A DNA stretch of 64,000 bases from Pisolithus tinctorius (taxonomy: Eukaryota; Basidiomycota; Agaricomycetes; Boletales; Pisolithaceae), in NCBI GenBank assembly GCA_024663395.1, contig JANFAH010000040.1, forward strand, positions 124,001-188,000, read 5' to 3'. Made by a program: the position numbers and the translations under genes. The notes beneath the pieces were generated by a model. The model was not told the origin of the DNA and did no database searches. It was given only the letters and a program-made list of their open reading frames with translations. Of the stretch, positions 21,785 through 34,604 are shown piece after piece; positions within the stretch are counted from its first letter, which is position 1, and every line of letters starts with the position of its first letter.

Positions 21785-22561
21785 TTATACATTTGCCAAC
21801 AATACATGTGTCGTTATGCAGCTACATGAGGTACGAAGGTCCGAGTTTGCAGAGTAGAATTCGTGCTGTGGGGACTCTCGGTGATTAGGAAACTCCCCAC
21901 TTCGGATGAAGATATACTTTTCCTGGGCGGCGACGTCACCGACAAATGTCGTACCGCTGGTCGCAAACCCACAACGCCTACTTGTAGGTTCGACGACGGT
22001 GTGGAACTGGTTGGAATTGCAACTGTGGCTAGGAGGTGCTGGAATGGAATGGGTCAAGGTTCGTCGTGGGGTGGGCCCACTGTAAGGTGATGGGTTGTTG
22101 GTAGGGGTAACTGACTGGCTTTGCACTGGGAGCGTCAGCTGGCGTTGAGGAAGTATAAGCGGCAACAGTGGCGGCCCAGCGTGTGATGAATGATTTGGTA
22201 TATTTGGCCCAAAATCCGACGACCCACGTGAAATCGAAAACCGCTTCTCCCTCATTTCTGGGTCCATAATGGGCAGTACTGATGGTTGTGCCGAAGAGGG
22301 AATAACTTCAGGCCAGCCCACGGTGTTGCATATGCCCATGTCGTCAGCAGCTGGCCGGGGGAACTGGGTAAGGTACGATTATCGTGGGCACGGCAACGCT
22401 GCGTACTTTGATCCGGGCGTTGAATCTGGGAACTCCAGCACCTGAAAGCAACAGCAGCACCCGGTGATGATCTCAGGATACACTCTGCACTGCGCTGATG
22501 CCACACACCTGTCTGCAGAACAACTACCAACAAGAGTCTCGTGGCATCTAGCTATATTCAA
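21785..22561 (-). CDS. Possible small hypothetical gene
   Basis: Two minus-strand frames (22561-22379, Cys-rich with CCCCFQVLEFPDS; 22339-21785, Pro/Ser-rich with PLLPLILPQRQLTLPVQSQ) could be joined by splicing near 22370. There is no recognised domain and no homology I can recall. Low confidence that this is a gene. Confidence 0.2.
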
Positions 22562-22689
22562 AACTCAAGTATCTATCTACGAAACATCAGTCAGCACAAC
22601 CACGTGGAAAACAGGCCTGCTTACGACTCACAAGACAGGTAGGAAGAAGATGGTCACTTGCGTTCGTGAGTATGAGCAGGAACGTCAAC

Positions 22690-23870
22690 GATTCTGATAC
22701 GGCAATTCAGCCGTTTCAAGTGCGGACGATTTTGTCAGGGAACATACGGGAAGTGGTGTCTCAGATGTTCCAGCGAGTGAATATCTGGACGGATACAGGC
22801 ATAAGCTAGACCAGGGCCAGAAAGACGATGCAGGCTGAAACAAATGCATGAACGGTGTGCACGTACACCCTGAACGGTAGCAGAAAGCCACACCGCACAA
22901 TCCGACCACAAGACTTTGCGTAGAGCAGCATGAGCAATGGATTAGATGCCATACATAGCACAGCAATTCAACTCTGAAAAAAAGGAGTCAACCTGAACGC
23001 AAAGAGGAAGATGAGGTTGGGAAAGAACGAGCGGTGAGTACAACCGCGAACTAGTCCTGATCTGTCTGGTTGCTCGGTTGATATATGACACTACGACTCT
23101 CAGGCTCTGCTTCTACATCCTCCGGAACGCGACCTTTGACTCCGACAGCACACACCCTGCCTCCGACGCCGAAGAGGAAAAAACAAAACCGTCAACAGCG
23201 CCAGGCAGCAAACCAAAAGGCAAACAAGACTCACCCACTCTCTGCCATCGTGCTACCCAACTCGGCTCAGGATCGATGACGGAGGTAATTCCGTTACTTA
23301 AATTAGATGGTGGTGTAAACGGGCATGCTGTCCCCTTCATTTGTTTCATCCGCGGAGTAAGGCATAAAAATAGGATGTTGGAGGCCTCGCGCACAGGAAG
23401 ATACAACAAACACGCACTTGCATTTCTTCGCAGTTTTGACATCCGTTGGCCTGAGAGTCTGATGTTGGGGAACAGTAGGCATGCTCGGAGATTTCTATAT
23501 TTGCCTTGAGAAAGAAATTGAAGCTATGTCTGTGGAGGTCAACGTCGCCGGGCTTTACTTAATTACATAAGCTCATGCCTAAGTGTGAGATAGGCGCCTT
23601 GATATCGATCGACTTGCCGCCAGTCGATACATCTGCAGTTTGAACAAGCGGGCCGCTTGGATTACCGGCGCCTAATCATTTACGATACTTACGTTCCATG
23701 TGAGAAACGCATCTGATTGGTCGAAAGTCCGTCTGGAGGATGGAGATCGTCTACCTAACATGATAATGGTACTAGTGATAATGATTACTATGATTATGAC
23801 AGTGATCTTATCCAGATGCAGTCAAACTGATCATGGTTTGTAGGATTCTAATACATCATAGTGTACCTAC
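22690..23870. other. Stretch without a confident gene
   Basis: A basic segment (PPTPKRKKQNRQQRQAANQ, plus strand, about 23160-23225) and a 143-codon frame overlap in different registers; neither can be supported. The part from 23520 to 23870 is non-coding in appearance. Confidence 0.3.
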
Positions 23871-23891
23871 TACACTACCCCATCAGAATTA

Positions 23892-26800
23892 CTAGCAAAA
23901 TGAGCCCCCCCCATGGAATGCGTTGAATATCTCTTTGTCTGCGAAGTGGTTGAGGAAAAAATGGTGGTAAAGCTCTTGTGATGTAGTGGATGATATGCTA
24001 GGTGGCACCTTTCCAGAACCAAAAATGGGGACAAGCTCTAGCGCATGTGAGATCCAAGTAATGGGCACGACCAGTCCCTCTCGCATCTCTCCACCTTCCT
24101 CCATATGGGAGAAGCACCTTTCCAGGGTCCACATATGCAGCTCAGGTTGCTGCTGCGGGGTGGCAATAACACAGAAGGGCTGTAGATAAATGAGGGGATG
24201 GTTGAGATATGGAGGGGTTTCGACCTTGGAGCGTGGACGTGCACAAGGCTGGAAAATAGTGCGAACTTGTGCAACATAACTGGCAGCTGTACACAGTACA
24301 TGTATTAATACAGATCAACGCACATGTGAAAGCTATGCACTGTCATTTGAGGGGCTGATTAAAACAATGTCATAGCATCCATATGGGAAATCCTGAGAGG
24401 GGCGCAATGCCCGAACAACTTGACTCGGAAGAATCATAGAATTGTGGAATGTGGAGTGCAGCTGAACACGGAGCTTATGCCACACAGCAATATGATCGAA
24501 AGTACAAATGTCAAACTGGAGGTCAAGGGAATGCGATTGAAGAAATTCTAAATAACGGTCTTGAAAGTAGGGGAGCTGATATTGTTCAGCAATGTTGTTC
24601 AGCGACAGATTAGTTTCATCTGAGCATGACGTGACATGGAGGGCGGTTTGAGTATGATTGGTGAGAATGCCATCAGCAAAGTAATTGCGGACCGGGTGGG
24701 GACCATGGAGTTGCCATTGCTCCTCAGGTAGGACATGCCCTACCCATGTGAATGTTGGATCTGTTGCAGCAATTTCTTCCTCTTCCATGGAAACAGCATT
24801 GATGAGGGGTATGTTACTCGAGTGTATCAACAAGTATACATCAAACTGCTGCATAGATTCTTTGCAATCGAGTAATCGGACGACTTGTTCCGCGAAGTCT
24901 TTATTCTTGTTAGTACGTTCGAATGGACGCTTGCAGTGGGTGATAAGAAGGCGTTCGCTGACATCTGCAGTATATTGTATTAGTCCACCGTTATTACGAA
25001 TCACCACTGTGAAGCTGTGAAAAAGCTCCAACTTCGGAATGTGGAAGTCATTTTTGGTACCAGCTGATCTTGTCTTTCTGGCGTTCACCTTGATAATGGC
25101 ATCCTTGTGCACATGGAATTCCTGCAGCGATGATTCCATTTCCTTCACAGAAATGTCTGTGTGTATGGGACTCTGTGCCTGGTATATGAAACTGATAATA
25201 GCACATATGGCACGGAGGAACCATGGGGGTACACAACCAGCGATCATGGGAACAATGGTACGCTGGATGTCGCGGTGTTCTCTGCCTGTCATTTGCTTGA
25301 TGTGTGAAACACCACCCGCAAAGTGCCTCACCACAACGCATTTGTGGTGACACTTGAATCGTGCATTGAGGTCGTCCTCAAGTAACTCTCTACACCATGA
25401 AAGGACATGGTCGAAGAAAAACTTGTGGCATGTATGAAGGATTTCGGGCAGAAGGAAGATGGAGGGGTCCACAAACGGCCAGTTTCTCCAAAATGGAAGG
25501 TGGACACTGCTAAGCTGTATCGTCTTCGCCTCTCTTTGAAAGCGGCTCAGATTATTCCATGGGTGAGTACCCCGAGCGACTTGTTCGATGTGCTGGAGAG
25601 TGAGATTGCCTGTACGAGATGAATGGGAGTGACTGTCACCGAATTGCTTATGGGTTGCTTCCGTGACAGGGGAAGCGCTTTTGGAGACGCATGTGATCAT
25701 TAGCTGTTCAGGGAGGTCAGTGGTCCATGCCACTAGTGGCATGAAACAATAGCGTCGGTATCCATGGGGGTCTGGCATCATGGTTCCAATCTCTGCAACA
25801 CGTTTCAGGCCTGTGGTGACGATATCAACACATTTGTGCCAGACACGTGTTTGCAGGATCGTTTGGTTTCCCTTAGGGACATCAAACTTCGGTATCGGCA
25901 TGAACGCGACACATCTCCATGAATGTGAGGTGGCTGCCATGCGGATGTTCCCTGGAATATTGCCGATACTGATTAAGAGGGGATGCATTTCTAGTCCTCC
26001 GGTCATCCTTGTCACAGGAGTCTTGTCAGATGCAGCAAGAATAGGTATGATTGTGGCACCCTCTGGAAGGGAATCCTAACAGAAGACCATTGTTAGTTTC
26101 CGTAGTGAAGTTGTATCGCTCTATGAACATACTTGGATGCGATGGGCTTCGCGCACTGAGAACCATTCACTGTACTCCTGTCCAAGACCATTGGTGATCA
26201 GAATAGGATCAAACATCATATCGGCACCAAAGATAGGGTTTCCAAACAAGGACCTTGTGACCTCCTCTGCATCATGCCAAATCAGCTGTATAGAATCAGT
26301 TGTTTTGTAACCTTCGACTTCTAGAACGGTACTCCACCACTTTGGCCCTGAGGGAAGGGTATCCATCCACCTGAGCAATTCTTCTACTGAAGTAAAGGAT
26401 GGCTGGGGATTATCATGGAACTAAGGAAAATAAGTGAGATATGGTTTATTGAGGTAAAACTGGTAGTACCCAAGGCAAAGCGAGGAATCTCTTGATCTGA
26501 GTTTGTGTAAGGTTCTCCACGAGAAACTTGGCTAAAGACCATTCTGCCCGAGACTGAAATGGATAGTACACATTGATCTCTCGCTCTTGCTTTAAAGGAC
26601 CATCATGAAACTGCTCAAATGTATTTGGTTCATTCCCGAAAGTATACCCTGATCGTTTGTGGTACCTAGCCCTTGAGTGCGAAGATTGACCAAATGAAGC
26701 TAGATGAGCATCTTGTGCTGTCGAGGAATGAAATGGAACGAGTGGATAACACATCCTGATATGCTGGATCAACATATCATGAGTCTCGAAGAACACTTCG

Positions 26801-26936
26801 CAAGCTACGTTTGGGCACTGATATCTAGAACTCTTGTAAGTAGAAACTGAGTCAATATCGTCGATACGAACCTTCCAGGATTCGGAACTTCCGAGATATG
26901 AGCCAGCTCTGGCGGTATGTATCCTGTCTCTGTCAT
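23892..26936 (-). CDS. Plavaka-family DDE transposase
   Basis: Exons on the minus strand join in frame from ATG 26936: TGYIPPELAHISEVPNPGR, then a CPNVAC...H...C zinc finger (about 26815-26750), ELPSGP-like TLPSGPKWWS, IGNP-like GNPIFGADMMFDP, then the long exon to 24333 containing ATIIPILAASDKT, ISIGNIPGNIR, PEILHTCHKFFFDHVLSWC, FAGGVSHIKQMTGREHRDIQ and a VRLLD region. The last exon (about 24275-23892) carries SYVAQVRTIF and ITWISHALELVPIFG. This domain order is that of the Plavaka transposases of Agaricomycetes. Introns are short, for example about 51 nt before DSLPEGATII. No stop is left after splicing, so the gene appears intact. Confidence 0.85.
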
Positions 26937-27080
26937 TGTAACTTGAAGACAGGCAGACTCCGTGACCAGTCCGTGGCTCATGAGTGTAGAAATTTTGCTA
27001 AGTCCTTCAAACTCCGACCAACTTGCACCTCTGCAATTGCCCACCAGAGCCAGCTGCAGATTGAGGAAGTACTGCCTCTT

Positions 27081-27993
27081 ATGATTCAAGCTGAACCCCC
27101 CACGACTCCTGTATCAATGCGATCCAGTTTTTGCAAACCCCTCAGGTCCTCCCCATGTAGCACTCAGCCCTCATCACCTCTTTCATGCAGTGCTTATCCG
27201 GCCCCACTCAGCAGTCAGCTTTCCTCCCCCCTGCCCTCAAGCATTGCTCCATTGTCGCCTGGCGGCCCCGAGGACACTCCCAACGCCACTATGGCTCCAG
27301 AGAGAACCACAGGGAGGGGTCCGCAGACTGCAAGGATTGCTCGCATAAAGTTTTCACCTTATCCCAAGCTGGACATTGGGGAGGCTGTGGAGCTCCGCTT
27401 TGTGAGGAAGTCTCTGAGAGGAGGAGCAGGAGTTATTCACCCGAACGATGCTAGAGATGTATTACTCCCTTGCTCTTTCTAACATCGTGGAATCCTAATT
27501 CATTGCCTCACAGGGGAAATTCCTTTTTTGCAACAGTATCAAGGACCCTCCAGACATGGTGATAAAAGAGGCGGTCTTGATGAAACATGCAGGTCGCAAG
27601 ACTAGGCGCTATCAAGTGCTGTCCTCAGCCTGGGAGCTCAGGGAAGCTGAGCACTACAGCAATTTTATGAAATATATCTATCAAGCTGACCATAAGAAGT
27701 ATGGGGAGTATCTGGGGGATGGACAAGGTGATGTGGATCTGGATCATGCGGCAGAAATAGATGATGCGGAGAACTTCCTAGCCTTCGGCCGTGAGGCGTA
27801 CAATGAGGATATTATGACATTTCAGACTACGAACACCCAGCTCAATCAACTTGAAGAGGAAGTGCAATGCTGTGTTCACGACTCATCAAGCGAGTTTGAT
27901 GGCTCATCAGATTGCAATGCCGGTGACAGATATGTGGAGTTGGGTGTGAATGACAGCAAGGATGGCCTTATGGGTCCAGTAGATAGCACATAA
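27081..27993 (+). CDS. Unknown gene divergent from the Plavaka transposase
   Basis: Exon 27081-27458 and exon 27514-27993 join in phase across a 55-nt GT-AG intron, giving about 285 residues. The N-terminal third is Ser/Pro-rich; then come PYPKLDIGEAVELRFVRKSL, KFLFCNSIKDPPDMVIKEAV and a Tyr-rich helical segment (YSNFMKYIYQADHKKYGEYL), ending very acidic. I recognise no family. It starts about 145 bp from the Plavaka ATG in the opposite direction, so the two may share a bidirectional promoter. The first ATG is uncertain, as the frame is open further upstream. Confidence 0.55.
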
Positions 27994-28204
27994 CTGATGA
28001 CTCAGAAATGAAAGGTGAGGCCTGCACACTTTATTTATGAACATTAGCTGATCGCCTTGCAGTAGCTCTGCCGTTCACCTACTCGAAAATGTGGCTATGT
28101 AGTGCCCCAAATGTACTATTTACCCTCCATTTGATATATGATGATCAAACGATATCTTGTGTGCCTCAATCCGGTTTCTTCCCTCTTCCGTCACTCCCAC
28201 CACC

Positions 28205-29735
28205 ATGGATTGGCCAATTTTCAGAGATGAGGTAAGCTTTGATAGACCCACCGATTCACTAACTAACAAATGTTCTATCACAGGGATACTTAGAAGTGAC
28301 TGGCCAGGGCGAAGGAAGTCGTGATGGTCTTGACACCAGCCACCATGTTCCCTCAGAGCTCAACACTCAAATCGATTGTTACAACATTAGCACGATAAAT
28401 ACCATGTATCATCCCCCATCGACAACCATCTATCATCCCCCATCAGTGAACATCTATCACCCGCCGTCGAATCATCCCCCATCAGTGAACGTCTATCACC
28501 TGCTGTTGATGGATATCAGCTATCCTCCCGCATCTCTGTTCAATCCATCGTCGATCTTCGCACCTCGTGAGATTGAACAACTTACTGAAAACCCACGTCA
28601 CCCGGAACTGGTGATTTCCACCCGCAGCACACAGTCACAGATGCCACATGACAGAGTATTTTCTGCTCACGTTGTGATGACAGGGGACAGGCCAAACCAG
28701 CGGGGGGAAGTTGCCAGAGGTGAGGAATTTGACCGTATTCACATCGTCCCAGATAGGGAACGACCAGTTCAAAACTCAACCCAGCCGACCAAGCGCATCC
28801 ATTTACCTGTTCTCCCCACTGATGATCCCCCTGCAGCCAACACCCCGACGTTAGTCCCCATTGATCTCCAGCCAACCGCAACTACGCATATCCCTGACTA
28901 TGTCGTGAAGCGCTTCAAGGACGAAGCCAAGAAAGAACTTCGTCGATACTTCATGATGGAGCGACCAATATGGACGACTGCCAATTCCAAGTACATCAAA
29001 GACTTAGCGATTCGTCTTGTGGAAGGCATATTCAGGTCCTCAGGCAGTGAGTACCAGATACCAGGAGCGACTCATTACTGACATGGAATAGGAGCTTGGT
29101 TGGATTCAAAGAAAAACATGAAGACATTCCGCGATAATGCAAAACATACGCTTCACGAGGTCACCAGTACGTTCAAGACCATCGCTTGATTAACTCTCAA
29201 GGACTCGTATAATTTGCACGTGCCCATTGATGCGCCACATACAACTCGGATTGCTGAGACATGGAGAACCAGTGTGGAACCCCTCCTTGTCGGATGGGAT
29301 TTTGTCGATGAAGAAGTTCTGGTATGTCTTTCCCCATGTGCCTTTATGACAGATTAATGTTTTTGGTAGCTTCCAACAGGACAAACAGTGTCTGGCTTCT
29401 TCAACTGCTGTGCCGTGAGCACCATCATTCATGAAGCCATATTCTCGCCTTGTCACCAACTGTCGTCCGTCATCCCCCCCAACACTGAAAATCTCGATCG
29501 TCTTATCGCCTTCACCATCACCATCATTCGGTGGGGGCTCACAAACCTCGTCAGGGGCCGTGAGGCCGAGTTTGAGGCAGATACATACGAACCTCACTAC
29601 AATAATGCCCTTCGACATATTCAGGACCTTAGGAGTGAAGGACCTATTACTACACTAGACCATTTCTCAGAATTTACTGCTAGCATTTTGGCATGTGGAA
29701 GGGAACTTGTAGAACACTATTCACAGTGTACATAA
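28205..29735 (+). CDS. Hypothetical protein resembling DUF6532 proteins
   Basis: Starts MDWPIFRDE at 28205; intron 28232-28283 (52 nt); long exon to 29046; intron 29047-29091; two further short introns near 29145-29201 and 29323-29368; last exon to TAA 29735. The N-terminal part has an HPPS repeat (YHPPSTTIYHPPSVNIYHPPS) and a disordered linker. The C-terminal part (VVKRFKDEAKKELRRYF, IIHEAIFSP, RLIAFTITIIRWGL, FEADTYEPHYNNALRHIQ) resembles the alpha-helical DUF6532 domain of Agaricomycete proteins of unknown function. Exact splice sites near 29150 are uncertain. It lies inside the candidate Plavaka element. Confidence 0.55.
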
Positions 29736-29739
29736 GCTC

Positions 29740-30031
29740 GTAACAATCTATGACTAGTACTACACCTGATAATCAGTGTTCTTGTCTCCAATGACAACAT
29801 TGATAAGATGACATCGGCGCTGGGATCTTGGTAAGGCTGTGGTAAATAGGCCGTACACTTCTCATAATTCACAAGCGAGCTAAATGGAGAAAATTCTAAA
29901 CGGGGAGTGGTATAACCTGCTCACTTGCTCGTGTAGTTTTGCAGATGTACCACGACGACGGGCTTCACACTGATCCTTGCACGTCTTAAACTCCATATTC
30001 TGAAGTACACAGAATTGTATCTTACATTAAA
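29740..30031. other. Intergenic, includes candidate right end of the Plavaka element
   Basis: No gene seen. The CACT-type end is at 29909; the rest is the upstream region of the GTPase pseudogene at 30032. Confidence 0.4.
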
Positions 30032-31383
30032 ATGGCTTCTGGTCGTATCAAGAAGTGGTTCAAGTCGCTCGGCAGTCATTCGCATCGTGTCAGCCAGAGC
30101 GATCCAAACGATATAGCTCCTGCTGCAACTGAAGCTATGGCTGCAGGTATGATATTGTTTCTAGCCTGCGAAACATGACATACTTGATATGGGGACTCAG
30201 AGGCTAGCGATCTTGTTGGTGATATGGCGAATCCAGTTCCCCCTCAGATTGAAGTTACTCTGCGAGGTATTACTGTCACTCTTCGTGAAATCCAAATTGT
30301 CTAACGCAAAGTCGCAGAAACTACGTCTTCTGGACCTGCTTACCGTCTCAATTCTGAGATGGCTCAAGAATACATGAAAAAAATTGAGCACTTTTGAATT
30401 CTGGTCATGGGCAGAGCAAATGCTGGTAAAACCACCGTCCTTCAAAGAGTCTGCAACTCTACAGAGAGGCCAGAGGTCTTCGATGGGAAAGGAAACAAGG
30501 TATAGTACCTATAGGGTGGGTGAAAAATATCTAACAATTTCAGATTGATGGTGATGTCTTGCAAGGCACGCTGAATGTAAGATGCCACAATGACTTGTGG
30601 AAATTGATATTGATGCTGAGTGCTCTCAGCGTGGCATCCATAATATTGAGCAAGAGCTCGTGTTTCGTAGTAACCCAGGCTTTGTGTTCCATGACTCCTG
30701 TGGGTTCGAAGCAGGTTCCACCCGACAGTTTGATGAGATGAGGAAATTTGTGGTTGAACATGGAACCATGGGGAGGGTGAATGAACGAATCCATGCCATT
30801 TGGTAAGGAATACATTGTGGGTAACTACAGGCTAAGGGAACAGATGAATGTAGGTTTTGCATCCCCATGACAGACTACCATAGGACAGTAACTGTGGCTG
30901 AGCAGAAATTCTTCAATGAGTGTAACACAGGTCATGGTAAGAACAAAACCTCCACAGATATGATTGCATGTGACTAACCTTCTGCTTAGTTCCTGTGATA
31001 GTGCTATTGACCAAGGTGGAAGTCTTGAACCTCCCTGCATTTGAGGGGCTTCTGGGTCAAGGTTTGGCCCTAGATGAGGCAAAGGAAAGGGTAGCAGAAA
31101 AGCAGGGAGAACTGTTGGAAAAGTGGCTTGCACACATAAAACATGAGCTTGGCAAGTGCAAGTTTCCACCTAAAGGATATGTATCACTTCAGAGTGGGTG
31201 TTTCATCACTCAGAGATAGTGCTACTAGAAAATCCTGGTGGCAGAGATGCATCAAGAGAGTGCAGAATGCAGTGCTTTGATACAGTGCACAGCAGATGTG
31301 TTGAATGAGGAAGGTTTACAAGGCTTACTTGTGTCAACAGAACAGTCAGGGATTGCACTATGTGTTCAATATGCTGTGCACAG
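30032..31383 (+). pseudogene. P-loop GTPase (G-domain) gene with one TGA stop
   Basis: Starts MASGRIKKWFKSLG at 30032, with short introns near 30136, 30266, 30500, 30576, 30805, 30937 and 31195. The G domain has the P-loop GRANAGKTT (about 30412-30438), a switch-like HDSCGFEAG, and TKVE (G4-like TKxD). The 3' part encodes MHQESAEC and GLLVSTEQSGIALCVQYAV, as in Agaricomycete G-domain proteins. An in-frame TGA at 30395-30397 directly before ILVMGRANAGKTT, where Arg is common, breaks the frame. The last CpG of the 5' half is near 30785; the 3' half has almost none. The C-terminus is lost in decayed sequence before the 82-bp satellite. Confidence 0.8.
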
Positions 31384-31599
31384 GTAAATAGGCAAGTGGA
31401 TTTTGGTGGAGATACTGACATTCTGAAGGTCATTGAGAAAAAAAATGGAGCTAGGTTTCATGGGAAGATCGCAGGCAGATGTAAAAGAGTTGGAATGTGA
31501 TTTGCTGAAATGGCTTCCAAATTGTCATGTAAGGTGACCAAATTCTTCTAACATATGATGTCAATGATGCTCCCAATGTGTGTTTCTTTGCATGCATTA

Positions 31600-34500
31600 A
31601 CAGGAAGTGAGTAATTAATGGTATGCTCATGCTGGATTTGGTGCTGGGCTCATTCATACTCTTAATGTTGTTGGCATGACAGTATGTGAGTGGTTTTATC
31701 ACATGTTTAGCTGGATGTCTGCTCAATGGTCTCATTTTCACTCTTGATATTGGTGGCATGTCAGGGGGTGAGAGATTTGATGGCATGCATAGCTGGATGT
31801 TTGCTCAATGGCCTCACTTGCACTCCTAATGTTGGTGGCATGACAGCTGGTGAGTGATTTGATGGCATGTTTAGCTGAATGTCTGTTCAATAGCCTCACT
31901 TGCTCCCTTGATGTTGGTCACATGGCAGTGGGTGAGTGATTTCTTGGCATGTTTAGCTGGTTGTCCATTGAATGGCCTCAATTGGCATGACAGGATGTGA
32001 GAGATTTGATGGCATGTTTAGCTGGATGTCTGTTCAATAGCCTCACTTGCACTCTTGATGTTGGTGGCTTGACAGGAGGTGAGTGATGTGATGGCATAAT
32101 TTGGCTGGATGTCTAATCAGTGGCCTCACTTGGCATGACAGGATGTAAGTTATTTCATGGCATGTTTAGTTGGATTTCTGTTCAATGGCTGAATATGAAC
32201 TGTTGGTGGTGGTGGTATGACAGGATGTGAGTGATATGATGGCATGTTTAGCTGGATGTCTGCTTAATAGCCTCACTTGCACTCTTGATGTGGGTGGCAT
32301 CACAGCTTGTGAGTGATTTCATGGCATCTTTAGTTGGATGTCTGATCAATGGCCTCACTTGCACTCTTGATGTTGGTGGCATCACAGGATGTAAGTGATT
32401 GGATGGCATGTTTAGTGGATGTCTGATCAATGGCCTTCCTTGCACTGGGGATGTCAATGGCAGGACAGGATGTGGGTGATTGGATGGCATGTGTAACTTG
32501 ATGTTTGCTGAGTGGCCTCACTTGCACTCTTGATGTTGGTGGCATGACAGGGGGTGGGTGGTTTCATGGCAGGTTTAGCTGGATATCGGCTAAATGGTCT
32601 CACCTGCACTCTTGATGTTGGTGGCATGACAGGGGGTGAGTGATTTGATGCCATGTTTAGTTGGATGTCTGCTGAATGACATCACTTGCACCCTTGATGT
32701 TGGTGACATGACAGAGGGTGAGTGATTTCTTGGCATGTTTAGCTGGATGGCCTGTGAAATGGACTCACTTGCATGCCAGGATGTGAGTGATATGATGGCA
32801 TATTTGGCTGGATGTCTGCTCAATGGCACCACTTTGCACTGTTGATGTTGCTGGGATGACAGCTTGTGAGTAATTGGATGGCATGTTCAGCTGGACGTCT
32901 GCTCAAGCCTCACTTGCACTCTTGATGTTGGTGGCATGGCAGGATGTGGGTGATTTGATAGCATGTTTAGCTGGATATCTGCTCAATGGCCTCACTGGCA
33001 CTCTTGATGGCATGACAGGATGTGAGTGATTTGATGGCATGGTTAATTGGATGTCTGCTCAGTGGCCTCACTTGGCATGACAGGATGTGAGTGATTTCAT
33101 GGAATGCCTAGTTGAATGTCTGCTCAATGACCTCACTTGCACTCTTGATGTTGATGGCATGACAGCATGTAGGTGATTTCATGACATATTTAGCTGCATG
33201 TTTGTTGAATGGCCTCAATTGGCATGACAGGATGTGAGTGATTTGGCTGGATACCTGCTCAGTGGCCCCACCTGCACTGATGATGTTGGTGGCATGATGG
33301 CAGGTGTATGATTTGATGGCATGTTTACCTGGACATCTGCTCAATGGCCTTACTTGACATGACAGGATGTGAGTGATTAGATGGCATGTTGTGCCAGATG
33401 TTTGCTCAATGACCTTGTGCTCTTGATATTGGTGGCATGACAGTGGGTGAGTGATATCATGGCATGTTTAGCAGGATGTCTGCTCAATGGCATCATTTGC
33501 ACTCTTGGTGTTGGTGGCATGACAGCTTGTGAGTGGTTTGGTGGCATGTTTTGCTGGATGTCTGCTCAATGACCTCACTTGCACTCTTGATGTTGGTGGC
33601 ATGGCAGGATGTGAGCAATTTGATGCCATGTTTAGTTAAATGTCTGTTAAATGGCCTCACTTGCACTCTTGATATTGGTGGCATCATAGGATGTGAGTTA
33701 TTTGATGCCATGTTTAGCTGGATGTCTCATCAGTGCCTTCCTTGCACCCCTGATGTTGGTGGCAAGACAGGATGTCAGTAGTTTGATAGCATGTTTAGCT
33801 GGATGTCTGCTCAATGGCCTCACTTGCACTCTTGATGTTGGTGGCTTGGCAGGATGTGAGTAATTTGATGGCATGTTTAGCTGGATGTCTGCTCAATGGC
33901 ATCATTTGCATTCTTGGTGTTGGTGGCATGACAGCTTGTGAGTGATTTAGTGGCTTGTTTTACTGGATGTCTGCTCAATGACCTCATTTACACTCTTGAT
34001 GTTGGTGGCATGGAAGAATGTGAGTGATGTGATGCCATGTGTAGCTGGATGTTTGTTCAGTGTCCTCACCTGCACTCTTGATGTTTGTGGCATGGCAGCT
34101 TGTGAGTGGTTTGATGGCATGTTTAGCCAGATATCTGCTCAATAGCCTCACTCACACTCCTGATGTTGGTGGCATAACAGCTTGTGAGTGATTTCATTGC
34201 ATGCTCACCTGGATGTCTGATGAATACCCTCCCTTGCACTCATTATTTTGATGGCATGACAGGAGGTGAGTGACTTGATGGCATGTTTAGCTTGATGTAT
34301 GCTGCATGGCTTGACTTGGACCTCTTGATGTGGGTGGCATGACAGTGGGTGAGTGATATGGTGGCATTTTTAGCTGGATATTTGCTCAATGTCTTCACTT
34401 GCACTCTTGATGTTGGTGGTATGACAGCTTGTGAGTGATTTCATTGCATGTTTAGTTGCATGTCTGCTTAATGGCCTCACTTGTACTCCTGATGTTGGTG

Positions 34501-34602
34501 GCATGACAGGATGTGAGTTATTTGGTGGCATTTTTAGCTGGATGTATGTTCAATGGCCTCATTCACAATTTTGATGTTGGTCACATTGCAGCAGGTGAGT
34601 CA
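31600..34602. repeat. 82-bp satellite array, left block
   Basis: The unit contains GATGGCATGTTTAGCTGGAT, TGTCTGCTCAATGGCCTCAC, TTGCACTCTTGATGTTGG and TGGCATGACAGGATGTGAG and recurs every 80-83 bp, roughly 35-37 copies with many substitutions and small deletions. Almost no CpG is present. It begins right after the ruined end of the GTPase gene. Confidence 0.92.
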
Positions 34603-34604
34603 TA

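Larger units (their letters stand above)
23873..29909. mobile_element. Candidate Plavaka (CACTA-like) element with two extra genes
   Basis: The left end at 23873 starts CACTACCCC and has AGAATT at positions 13-18. The right end, read inwards on the minus strand from 29909, starts CACTCCCC with AGAATT at a matching position. Plavaka transposases are related to CACTA elements, whose ends begin CACT. Between the ends lie the transposase (minus) and two plus-strand genes. The 3-bp flanks are CTA and GTA, which agree at only two bases, so the target duplication is unproven and the ends are an inference. Confidence 0.45.
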
